A stretch of 64,000 nucleotides of DNA from BD2-11 clade cluster bacterium bin43 (lineage in GTDB: Bacteria; Gemmatimonadota; Gemmatimonadetes; Longimicrobiales; Gaopeijiaceae). The translations under genes and the position numbers were made by a program. The DNA lies in contig MPMR01000003.1 in the NCBI GenBank assembly GCA_002238605.1, forward strand, positions 62,001-126,000. Direction: 5' to 3'. Positions 1-8,055 of this stretch are shown piece by piece. The stretch's first letter is position 1. Each line of letters begins with the position of its first letter. The notes below the pieces were generated by a model, which was not told the origin of the DNA, made no database searches, and saw nothing but the letters and a program-made list of their open reading frames with translations.

Positions 1-378
1 CCAGGGCATCTCCCCGGAGTCGAGGGTGTTTACGCTGATGCCGATGCGGGTGAATCCGAACGGCATCACCACGCCCACGAAGGTGTGCTGGATGTCGAGC
101 TCTTCGAACAGCCGTGCCGTTGTCATCCCTGCCGAAAAGCCGTCGAGGCGCGACATGGCCGCGCTGTTCCAGTAGAGCGAAGTGACGTCGTCGGCCGCCG
201 CTCCGAAGGCGCCTCCCAGCGCCTGGCCTCGCGCGCCGACGCCCAGCGCGAGAAAGGCGGCGCCCCGGGTTCCGACCCGGGTCACGATCTGTTCCGGCGT
301 TGAGGTCAGCGTTTCCTGAGCCTCCAGCATCTCCGCCGTCGCCACGAGCGTGAGCGCTAGCAGCAGTGCACGGTTCAT
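1..378 (-). CDS. PorV/PorQ-like outer-membrane protein (3' end outside window)
   Basis: The first 126 codons of a minus-strand gene are visible; the C-terminus lies beyond the left edge. The ATG at 378 opens a hydrophobic signal peptide (MNRALLLALTLVATAEML, likely cleaved near residue 20). The mature start contains FLALGVGARGQALGGAF, then ADDVTSLYWNSAAMSRL. This is the N-terminal signature of PorV/PorQ-type FadL-like beta-barrels (a glycine-rich GARxxxxGGA turn followed by LYWNPA). PorV is the outer-membrane shuttle of type IX secretion in Bacteroidota, while many relatives in the FCB group have no proven role. The gene follows, in the same direction, a secreted protein with a type-IX-like C-terminal domain, which supports an export link. 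Family assignment is good; the exact role is inference because the barrel C-terminus is missing. Confidence 0.72.
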   Translation of the reverse strand, partial: MNRALLLALTLVATAEMLEAQETLTSTPEQIVTRVGTRGAAFLALGVGARGQALGGAFGAAADDVTSLYWNSAAMSRLDGFSAGMTTARLFEELDIQHTFVGVVMPFGFTRIGISVNTLDSGEMPW

Positions 379-411
379 TGATCTATCTCCTTGGCCTTTA
401 GGCCTTTAGGC

Positions 412-3400
412 TCAGCGAATGACGACGAACTTGCCCATCTTCTTCTGGCCGCCGGATTCGAGAACGAAGATGTACAGTCCCGCTCCCAGGTTCGTGCGCT
501 CGCGGGTCTGCATGTCCCAGTTCAGGTCTCCTCCGCAATCTCCGGCACCGCAGTAGGCGGTGATCCCCTGGAGATCCTCGGGGCCATAGACGAGCTCCTG
601 GATGAACCGTCCCGCCACGTCGAAGATGCGGATGGTCCCTTCCTGGGGAAGGTTGGTGAACTTCAGCACCCGCGCGTCGGTCGCGCGCTCGAACGCGCTC
701 CCGTAGAGGTACGGGTTGGGCACCACGTGTACGTCGTCGAGCGAAACCGCGCCGCTCGCCGCCGCCTCGGCCGCCGTGATCGCCCTCTGCACGTCCACCA
801 CCACCTCGTCGCCCGACTGAAGCGGTACCAGCCAGGGAACCGTCAGCGTGACCTGCTCGGTCACCGGGATGTAGCCGGATTCGGTCGACCCTCCGGTGGT
901 CGGATCGCAGGAGGGACGCGGGGCGTCGCAGCCAAGGGTCACGTCAAAGGTCACGGCCGTGGCCGTCTCCGTTGCGGGCTGCCCGCCCGCGTCGAGGACG
1001 GTATTGCCCTCGTCGTCGGTCACCTCCCGGGTCACGGTCTCAACGAAATAGATCTGGTCGCCCGGCACCCACACGCCCGCCGGAACCTCCACCCGGGCCG
1101 TGTCGACGCCCTGTCCGACGAGCACCGATTCCTGGTGGCCGACCACCGCGATCTGCACATCGCGGCCGTAGGTGTTGTTGCGCACCGAGAACGGAAGCGA
1201 ATACGACTCCAGGGTTTCGACGTCCGGATCGACCTCCTGAACGGCTGCCAGGATATCCTCGCCCGTGCTCGAGGTCGAGGCCGCCGGCCGTCCCGACAGG
1301 GACGCGGCCACGGTGGCCTCGATCGCGGGATCCGGAAGGCGGAAGGGCGCGCCGGCGCCCCAGGCGTCCGCGTTCCACACGATCGCGTACTCGCCATACT
1401 CGTCGCCGCCCGCATACCCGGAGGGACCGGTCAGCCACCACACGGTGGGCTGCACGCGCGCCGCGACGGTGTCGGCCGACCCGGTGGTGAAGACCCTGGA
1501 CGGCGGATCCAGCGTACCCCCGTCCGCGGCGTTCACCGACACCGTGAAGAAGGGAAAGTCCTCGCGGCTGAAGAAGGCGCCGGGGGTGGCCTCGTCGCCA
1601 TCCAGAGTGGTCGAGGCGAGCAGGGGCGTCGATCCGGCGGCGACCACCATGCCGAAACCTCCTTCGAACACGGTGGTGCGCTGCATGGAACTCTGCATCG
1701 CGCTGTCGACCGGCAGTTCCTCCAGCCCGGACAGAGTCACGGTGCCGGACCGGTTGAAGTCCACGCCGGCGATCACGACCTCCTTCGGCTCTCCCTCCAT
1801 GCCGGTGACGGTGCGCACCGTCTGGGCAGCCACCGTGGTCTGAGTGGAGGTGGGCGAACCGGTGTCGTCCAGGTTGTCCACCTGGTTGACCACCAGCTTG
1901 TCGCCGAAGACGACCCGGTACTGCCCGGAAACGGGGGAGGTGCCGACGACGGAGAAATCGACCGGTACGGTGGAGTTTCCGCTGCGCGAGACCTCGTTCA
2001 GTTCGGCCCGGCTGGCGCCTGCCGCCAGGTTGAGCGGCGCGTACACGACCGCCACGTTGGGGTTCGTGCCCGACGCGGACACGGCCCCGATCAGCTCTGG
2101 GGCGAACACCACCTCCTCCGCCAGGAGCGAGTCCGCATGCGTCCCGCGCACCACGTTGAACGTGGCTCCGCGCGTCTCGGTGACGATGGAGTAGGTGTAG
2201 GTCACGCCGGGAATCAGCAACGCGTCTTCGAATACGTTGGGCAGGGTGCCGTCGTCATCGGCTTCGAAAGTGGTGTAGGGCTGCCACCCGAAGTTCGACC
2301 ACTTGGAGGTCTCGTCGAAGACCGGGTCGCCGTCGCAGTCCCCGTCCCGGGTCCAGGTGGATCCCCCGTCGCAGGACTTGAAGATGTGGATGGCCGCCAC
2401 GTTGTTGCCGGCGCGTGCTGCGACCGAGTCGGCAAGCCAGTAGTTGCGCGCGATGTCGGCGCTCACATCCAGATTGGCGAGGTAGGGGTCGACCCATTCC
2501 TCCGGCGTATCGTCGAAAAAGAGCGAGATTTCGTTCCCGTCGACCTCACCCGTCGAGGCGGCCTGGCCTCCGACGACATCAACCGCGGAAATCACCGGCG
2601 GCGGAGCGGTTTCCGGCCCCAGGTACATCTGCTGGTAAAAGGCGATGGCATTGTCCAGGGCGGATTCCATCGATGTGGAGTCTGCAGCACCGACCAGCGC
2701 GACCACGAAGGGGACGGTGTCGCCGGGGGCCATGTGCACCGGACCCACCGCGACATCGGCGATGTTGCCGTAGCTGTTCGTGTAACCGGAGGGAAGCGTG
2801 TCCGCCCACAGCGCCACGCATCCGCGGCTCCCGCAGGCGTCGGCGTATATGGTGTCCGGCTGCCCGTCGTGATTCCAGTCCCAGGTGGGCGCGCCCGCTT
2901 CACCCTCACCCGGGACGTACTTGTTATAGACGCCCGTGCGCTCCGGCCACGCTTCGGGCCGGAAGATGCGGTGGTAGGTGCGATCATCGAGGTCTCCCGG
3001 CGTCTCGCCGTCCAGCGTGTACTCGCCGACCGAGGCGAAATGCCCGAAGTGGGCGCGCTGGCTCCGGCTCCAGGTGCGCGGGATACATCCTCCGAATCCG
3101 CACTGGCGCTGGTGCTGGAACATGATGGTGTCGCCGGCGCGCGGGTGCGCGGGGTTGTAGAAGTCGCTCGAAGGGTCGCTGAACAGCTTGTAGCGCGCGT
3201 CGCCGATAGGGGTCTTGAGGAACACGATGCCCGCGCCCGCGGCGCCGTTGTCCCAGTCGTCGTCGCCGGTCCGGTTGCAACCCGAACCAGGCGGGTCGAT
3301 CGCGTCCGCGCATCGGCTTCCGGTCTCCTTCCACAGCATCGCGCTACGCACGGGATCGAAGTAGTGGGCGTCTCCCTGCCCCTGCAGCAGCGGGTCGACG

Positions 3401-4452
3401 TTGATGCCGATGTAGACCGAATCGTAGGTCATCCCCACGCCGTAGACCTTCTCGGACTCGTTGACGATGACGGACTGGAAGTACATCACGTTGCCGACCG
3501 TCGGCAGCCCGAAATAGAACCCGTCGTAGAACTGGGTGAGTCCCAGGGGCCAGCCCGCGTAGCTGGGCGATCCGGCGCCCCCCGGGACGACCGTGCCGTA
3601 GCGCTCGAGGGCGTTGCGGTACCAGTCGCTCAACTCGCCGTAGGTCTGCCAGTCGCCCAGGAACTTCTCGGTGGCCTGCATCTCCTCCGGGACGCGCCAG
3701 AAGGCGAACGGATCGTACCCGTACGGATCCATGGAATCGTACATGGCCCCGAACTCCGGCGCGGAAGCCTGGAGCTCCAGATACGATTCGGCCGGGATCG
3801 GGTGGCTGCCCTTCCATCCGGCGGCGGGGTGGGTGGAATCGCAGTCCGATGTCGGGGTGAGCTGAAAGCCCGAGAACATCCAGCCGTCACGCTGGGACGA
3901 GTGATTCGTGCAGGTGGCGTCCTCGGTTGTCTTGGCCGCCAGGTTCAGCAGATCGACCGGGCTCCGGTCCGAGGCCCACAGCTTGTCGCCCCCGCCCTGT
4001 ACGGCTCCCCCGATGATGAGGGTGGTCATGTTGACGGTGAAGCCCCCGCCGCCGAGGCCACTGGTGGCCGGATCGATGACCTCGGGCAGGTCGCTGGCGG
4101 GCGCGCCCCACTTCATGCCCATGTCGAAGATGGCGGAGGTGTACGCGCCATTGATCTGTCGAACATACCATCCGGTGCGGCAGCCGAAGTTGAAGCGGCT
4201 GGAGAAGCCCTGAATGTTCTGAAGGCACCAGACGTTGGATCCGTTCGAACGAACCCCGGCCGCGCCCTCGTCGCCGAACGCCCGCAGCTGGAACAGGTTC
4301 GGCCGGGTCGGGACCACGAGATCGTTACCCGCGCCTCCCGCGTCGATGACCGTCACCTCTTCCTGGGCGCGCGCCTCGCCGGGCGTACCCGGCGGAATCA
4401 CTAACAGGCTCGCGATGAGGAGGGCTCCCCTACGCGTAAGAAGTTTCTTCAT
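412..4452 (-). CDS. Large secreted protein with T9SS-like C-terminal sorting domain
   Basis: A 1346-residue predicted extracellular protein. The start at 4452 is chosen because GGAG lies 7 nt upstream and it begins a clean signal peptide (MKKLLTRRGALLIASLLVIP, cleavage near GEARAQ). The ORF stays open 17 codons further upstream, without a signal sequence there. The body is rich in Asp, Gly, Thr and Trp/Tyr, with no catalytic motif that I recognise; a calcium-loop-like stretch reads DWNHDGQPDT. The last ~106 residues start with VPNPYLYGSAF and run through IRIFDVAGRFIQEL to GLYIFVLESGGQKKMGKFVV. This follows the pattern of type IX 'type A' sorting or FlgD-like Ig domains (NPY, LYDxxGRxV, GxYxxxL, xKfvv). 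It sits between the PorV-like gene and a TonB receptor, all in one direction. Exported status is well supported; the substrate or role is unknown. Confidence 0.7.
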   Translation of the reverse strand: MKKLLTRRGALLIASLLVIPPGTPGEARAQEEVTVIDAGGAGNDLVVPTRPNLFQLRAFGDEGAAGVRSNGSNVWCLQNIQGFSSRFNFGCRTGWYVRQINGAYTSAIFDMGMKWGAPASDLPEVIDPATSGLGGGGFTVNMTTLIIGGAVQGGGDKLWASDRSPVDLLNLAAKTTEDATCTNHSSQRDGWMFSGFQLTPTSDCDSTHPAAGWKGSHPIPAESYLELQASAPEFGAMYDSMDPYGYDPFAFWRVPEEMQATEKFLGDWQTYGELSDWYRNALERYGTVVPGGAGSPSYAGWPLGLTQFYDGFYFGLPTVGNVMYFQSVIVNESEKVYGVGMTYDSVYIGINVDPLLQGQGDAHYFDPVRSAMLWKETGSRCADAIDPPGSGCNRTGDDDWDNGAAGAGIVFLKTPIGDARYKLFSDPSSDFYNPAHPRAGDTIMFQHQRQCGFGGCIPRTWSRSQRAHFGHFASVGEYTLDGETPGDLDDRTYHRIFRPEAWPERTGVYNKYVPGEGEAGAPTWDWNHDGQPDTIYADACGSRGCVALWADTLPSGYTNSYGNIADVAVGPVHMAPGDTVPFVVALVGAADSTSMESALDNAIAFYQQMYLGPETAPPPVISAVDVVGGQAASTGEVDGNEISLFFDDTPEEWVDPYLANLDVSADIARNYWLADSVAARAGNNVAAIHIFKSCDGGSTWTRDGDCDGDPVFDETSKWSNFGWQPYTTFEADDDGTLPNVFEDALLIPGVTYTYSIVTETRGATFNVVRGTHADSLLAEEVVFAPELIGAVSASGTNPNVAVVYAPLNLAAGASRAELNEVSRSGNSTVPVDFSVVGTSPVSGQYRVVFGDKLVVNQVDNLDDTGSPTSTQTTVAAQTVRTVTGMEGEPKEVVIAGVDFNRSGTVTLSGLEELPVDSAMQSSMQRTTVFEGGFGMVVAAGSTPLLASTTLDGDEATPGAFFSREDFPFFTVSVNAADGGTLDPPSRVFTTGSADTVAARVQPTVWWLTGPSGYAGGDEYGEYAIVWNADAWGAGAPFRLPDPAIEATVAASLSGRPAASTSSTGEDILAAVQEVDPDVETLESYSLPFSVRNNTYGRDVQIAVVGHQESVLVGQGVDTARVEVPAGVWVPGDQIYFVETVTREVTDDEGNTVLDAGGQPATETATAVTFDVTLGCDAPRPSCDPTTGGSTESGYIPVTEQVTLTVPWLVPLQSGDEVVVDVQRAITAAEAAASGAVSLDDVHVVPNPYLYGSAFERATDARVLKFTNLPQEGTIRIFDVAGRFIQELVYGPEDLQGITAYCGAGDCGGDLNWDMQTRERTNLGAGLYIFVLESGGQKKMGKFVVIR

Positions 4453-4509
4453 GAGAACTCCGATTGGACAAGTTTGGCGTCTCTTTGCATACCGGCGGCC
4501 CATGGCCCG

Positions 4510-7500
4510 CTAGAAGGTGACCCTCATGCCGGCCGTGATCGTCCTGCGCTGCCCGATGAAGTGCGGGCGGTCGAAGAAGGTGGAATCCGTGCTGGTTCCC
4601 ACCGTGTTGCCAGCGCGGCGCCGGCTCTGGTCCTCGGTGCCGTCGGTGCACTTCCCGGTCGACTCGTATACCTGAATACAGTTCAGGCGGTCGGTGAGGT
4701 TGTTGACGTTCACGAAGAAGCCGTAGCGGACGTTGTTGATGGTCCAGTCCTTGCGTGCCTGCATGTTGAGGGTCATGAGCATGGGCGCGCGCCCGCTGTA
4801 GCGGTCGAATTGTTCGAGTTCGCCGAAGCCCTCGAACGTCAGTGTCGGCGTGTAGGGCAACCCGCTCGACGCGGAGAAGATCACCGAAAGATTGGTGTTG
4901 GCGAGCAGGTCGCCGAACGGGACGTCGGGCACGTCGTCGCGCACCGCGAGGCGGAAGACGCCGGTGAACTTGTGGGGCTGGTCGATCTCGCAGGGGATCT
5001 CGTCCCTGATGAAGGGATCGCCCTCATCCGTCTGGGCCTCGAACTCCCGCTCCGGGTCCGCGGCGTTGGTGCGGCAGGCCGAGAGCCCGTAGTTCACGTC
5101 GAAGCCCCAGTAGTTCTCCACACGCCGGCGCAGCGCGATCTCGATGCCCCGCGTGGTCGCGAAGTCCTGGTTGGTCAGGATGGCGTAATCGGGCGCCGAG
5201 AAACCGTAGGTCGCGCCCGGATCGATGACCGTGTAGGGCGGGCTGCCGACGCGGGCCACCCCTGTGAGGCCGCTCTGGTCCTTCGAGAAGATGACGGCTG
5301 AGAGCGCATACTGGCCGTCGATCTCCTGCGAGTAGCCGATCTCGTAGGTCGTCGCCTGCTCGGTAACCAGGTGCGGGTTGCCCAGGAAGGGCGTTGTGCC
5401 CGCGGACGCGTTCACGAAGATCGCCGGGCCGGCGATCGTCCCCTCGCGTGCCGTGCCGATGCCCGAGTTGCGGTAGTTGTTGATGAGAATCGGGTTCTGC
5501 GAGAGACGCTGGAAGTTCAGGAACAGGCTCGAGCTCTCCGTGACCGGGAAGCTCACGCCGATCCGGGGAGAGAACTGTGAACGGGTGTCGGCCTCCGAGA
5601 AGTCGTCGGAAGACGCGATGCGCGTGGCTTCGTCGCGAACCTCGAAGGTGCAGCCGGCCAGCGTCCAGCTCGGATCGGCCGAAACCGTAGACGTGCTGAC
5701 GGTTTCGGTCGCCGGGTCGTATTCGCGCACGGCGACGTTCTGCCACTGCGACGGATTGCTGCACACGTCGAGCGCGGTGGTGCCGTTGGTCGGATCGACG
5801 GGGTTGGCGAAGAAGAGCCCGCTCGCCCTCCCGTAGTCGAAGCGCGCGCCCAGCTTGAGGGTCAGGAAATCGTATTCGATCTGATCCTGGATATAGACGG
5901 CGCCGTCCCAGGGCTGCGCCTCGAAGAGCTGGTGCAGCTTGACCACGTCGTTGACGCCCACGTCGTCCCATTCGTCGTACGTAAGGTCGTGACCCTGGTA
6001 GAACACGCCGCCTGAGATGTTGTGGTTGTCGGAGACCTGCGACTGGAAGTCGAAGCGCCCGGTTGTGGTCAGAACGCTCTCCCCGCCCCAGAAGCGGTCA
6101 GTCCCGGCGGTGGGCGTGTTGTTGTACACCGCGGGGCCCGGAGCGACGAAGCCCCCATTGAAGTTGGGGTCCTCATAGTGGTTCTGCAGGCAGACGCCGC
6201 TCATGACGTTGCAGGTCTCGCGGCTCTGGTCGAAGCGCCCCACCGTGATCTTGTAGGCGGAGCGCCCGAAGGTGTGATCCCAGCGCGCGATCAACAGGTT
6301 GCGGTCCAGGCGCAGCGAGTTCTGAACCAGGTTCTGGTAGTCCAGCGTCCTCGGCCGCGCGAGGTAGTACGCGCTGTCGGTGGCCGTGGTCATGTACTCG
6401 AGCGGGTTGACGGCGAGGGTCCAGTCGAAGTCGTAAGGCTTGAACTCGCGCTCGTACCCCGCCCAGGAGAGGTTCAGCTTGGCCGCCGGGGTCGCATAGT
6501 AGGTCAGCTTGGCGTAGCCGTCCCGGACTTCGTCGAATCCGGTCGCCCGCCAGCCGGGAATGACGTCGTTGGCGTCGGGAGTGTTGAAATCGGTGGACGG
6601 GTTCGACGGGTCGAAGACGTCATAGTCGAATTCGTACGCACGGGCGGCCCCGTACCGCTGCCGGCCCGCGATGAGGAAGCGCAGGTTGTCGCCGGTCATG
6701 GGGATGGGCCCCGAGATGACGCCCTCGAACATGTCGAACCCGCGGGTCTGGTCGTACTGGTTGCCCAGCCAGCCGCCGACGGTGGAGGAGCGGAACTCCA
6801 GCTCGCCCTGCAGCTCGTCGGAGCCCTCGGGCGTGGCGTAGTTGACGACGCCGGAGAGGGCGTTGCCGTACTGCACGTCCAGCTGCCCGGTGAAGATCGC
6901 CACCTGCTCGATGGCCTTGTTGGTGATGTCGAAGGCGGGCCCGCCGAGCGCGAAATTGTTGATCGGGATGCCATCGATCATGACCGTCGTCTCGGCTCCG
7001 CGGCCGCCGCGGATGCGCAGGGCCGTAACCCCCTGCCTCTGCTGCGCGAAGGAGACCACCGTGGTGTTGTCCTCCGGAACCTGCAGGAAGCCCTGCTCCA
7101 GCTCGAGCACGCCCATGATGTCGGTGACCGGAAGCGCGTCGATCTCGTCCCTTGAGATCATCTCGAGCGAACCGGTCTGGCCCTCCACCACCAGCGGGGT
7201 GCGGCTGGTGGACACGATGACTTCACCCAGCGCGATGGCCTCGGTGGCCAGCTGGAAGTTCTGCTGCACCGTGACGTCGATCGAGACGGAGACGTTCTCC
7301 CGCCGCTCGCTGGCGTAGCCGATGAGCTCAGCGACCAGCGTGTAGGTGCCGGGGGGAACGTTGATGATGAAAAAGCGCCCGTTGTCCTGCGTCAGCGACC
7401 CGCGTCCGGTCCCGTCGATGAAGACCGAGACGTTTGCGAGGGGCTCGCCGGTGGCCTGATCCGTGACCACGCCGGTCATTTTTCCGGTCTGGGCGGCTGC

Positions 7501-7575
7501 GGGGGCGGCGGAGAGCAGAATCGCCGCCACGGCGACCCCGAGCAGCGCCGGGATCGGGGAGAGAATACGCGTCAT
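4510..7575 (-). CDS. TonB-dependent receptor with carboxypeptidase-regulatory-like N-terminal domain
   Basis: A 1021-residue outer-membrane receptor. The ATG at 7575 has an excellent AAGGAGG seven bases upstream and starts a signal peptide (MTRILSPIPALLGVAVAAIL..., cleavage after AAAQ). Residues ~33-120 form a CarboxypepD_reg-like fold (GVVTDQATGEPLANVSVFID, then FFIINVPPGTYTL). The plug follows (IDALPVTDIMGVLELEQG, IRGGRGAETTVMIDGIPIN), then a long TonB-dependent beta-barrel ending in an aromatic residue (RRTITAGMRVTF). This architecture resembles SusC/RagA or colicin-I-type receptors that import bulky ligands using TonB/ExbBD energy. No SusD-like partner is in the window. The 57-nt gap to the downstream secreted-protein gene suggests co-transcription. 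The ligand cannot be told from sequence. Confidence 0.9.
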   Translation of the reverse strand: MTRILSPIPALLGVAVAAILLSAAPAAAQTGKMTGVVTDQATGEPLANVSVFIDGTGRGSLTQDNGRFFIINVPPGTYTLVAELIGYASERRENVSVSIDVTVQQNFQLATEAIALGEVIVSTSRTPLVVEGQTGSLEMISRDEIDALPVTDIMGVLELEQGFLQVPEDNTTVVSFAQQRQGVTALRIRGGRGAETTVMIDGIPINNFALGGPAFDITNKAIEQVAIFTGQLDVQYGNALSGVVNYATPEGSDELQGELEFRSSTVGGWLGNQYDQTRGFDMFEGVISGPIPMTGDNLRFLIAGRQRYGAARAYEFDYDVFDPSNPSTDFNTPDANDVIPGWRATGFDEVRDGYAKLTYYATPAAKLNLSWAGYEREFKPYDFDWTLAVNPLEYMTTATDSAYYLARPRTLDYQNLVQNSLRLDRNLLIARWDHTFGRSAYKITVGRFDQSRETCNVMSGVCLQNHYEDPNFNGGFVAPGPAVYNNTPTAGTDRFWGGESVLTTTGRFDFQSQVSDNHNISGGVFYQGHDLTYDEWDDVGVNDVVKLHQLFEAQPWDGAVYIQDQIEYDFLTLKLGARFDYGRASGLFFANPVDPTNGTTALDVCSNPSQWQNVAVREYDPATETVSTSTVSADPSWTLAGCTFEVRDEATRIASSDDFSEADTRSQFSPRIGVSFPVTESSSLFLNFQRLSQNPILINNYRNSGIGTAREGTIAGPAIFVNASAGTTPFLGNPHLVTEQATTYEIGYSQEIDGQYALSAVIFSKDQSGLTGVARVGSPPYTVIDPGATYGFSAPDYAILTNQDFATTRGIEIALRRRVENYWGFDVNYGLSACRTNAADPEREFEAQTDEGDPFIRDEIPCEIDQPHKFTGVFRLAVRDDVPDVPFGDLLANTNLSVIFSASSGLPYTPTLTFEGFGELEQFDRYSGRAPMLMTLNMQARKDWTINNVRYGFFVNVNNLTDRLNCIQVYESTGKCTDGTEDQSRRRAGNTVGTSTDSTFFDRPHFIGQRRTITAGMRVTF

Positions 7576-8055
7576 GATCGCCTCCTTGAACCAGCGAAAA
7601 GCGGGCGACGCCTGACAGGCGCGCCCGCTCCCGAAGCGCCGACACGAACGATTGGCATTCGTGTCAGGGCGTTTTGAAATCGTTGTGGAATTGTTGGTGG
7701 GTGTCGTCCGAACGATGGATCGCGTCACAGGCAACCTCCATGGCTAACAGTACACTCGGAAAGTGCTTCCGAAACCATTACCCGGGGGCGGCCGGCGACC
7801 CGCGCTCCCAATCCCTTTTTCGATACTCCCCCCACCAAGTCGCTGACCTTGGATACGTCAGCCCGGATTGCAGCATTCTAACACCGCCTTTACGGGTTGC
7901 AAAGGGGGTGTTCCGGTCCGGGATCCGGGACGTGCGACGCGGGGTATCTGCAGTCGGGACCGGCGGAATGCGACGAATCGCTGTTACGGTTTCGTTACGT
8001 GAGCCCGGACCAGACCGTGACGTCTACCCTCCGCCACGCCAGCCCACGGACGAAC
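7576..8055. other. Divergent intergenic region
   Basis: This 480-base stretch separates the divergently transcribed TonB receptor and penicillin-binding protein genes. It holds one clear inverted repeat (listed separately) near the receptor gene. I see no convincing protein-coding frame: the reading frame that extends upstream of the PBP start encodes a Cys/Arg/Gly-rich leader with no protein-like character. No RNA gene was recognised and no strong -35/-10 pair could be chosen on either strand. Confidence 0.5.
7641..7665 (-). promoter_or_regulatory. 8-bp inverted repeat in the TonB-receptor leader
   Basis: GACACGAA (7641-7648) and TTCGTGTC (7658-7665) are perfect complements around a 9-base spacer, 65-90 bases upstream of the receptor start. 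This could be a dyad operator or a hairpin in the 5' leader of the mRNA. No poly-T follows on the minus strand, so it is not a typical terminator. Confidence 0.4.

Noticed and set aside
391..4404. A 1337-codon open frame on the plus strand opposite the secreted-protein gene
   Set aside because: It is a GC-driven antisense shadow. Its translation is His/Arg/Gly-rich without motifs, while the minus strand has a signal peptide, Shine-Dalgarno and sorting domain.
7897..8055. N-terminal extension of the penicillin-binding protein
   Set aside because: The 53 extra residues are Cys/Gly/Arg-rich and precede a normal cytoplasmic tail and anchor, so they are unlikely to be translated.
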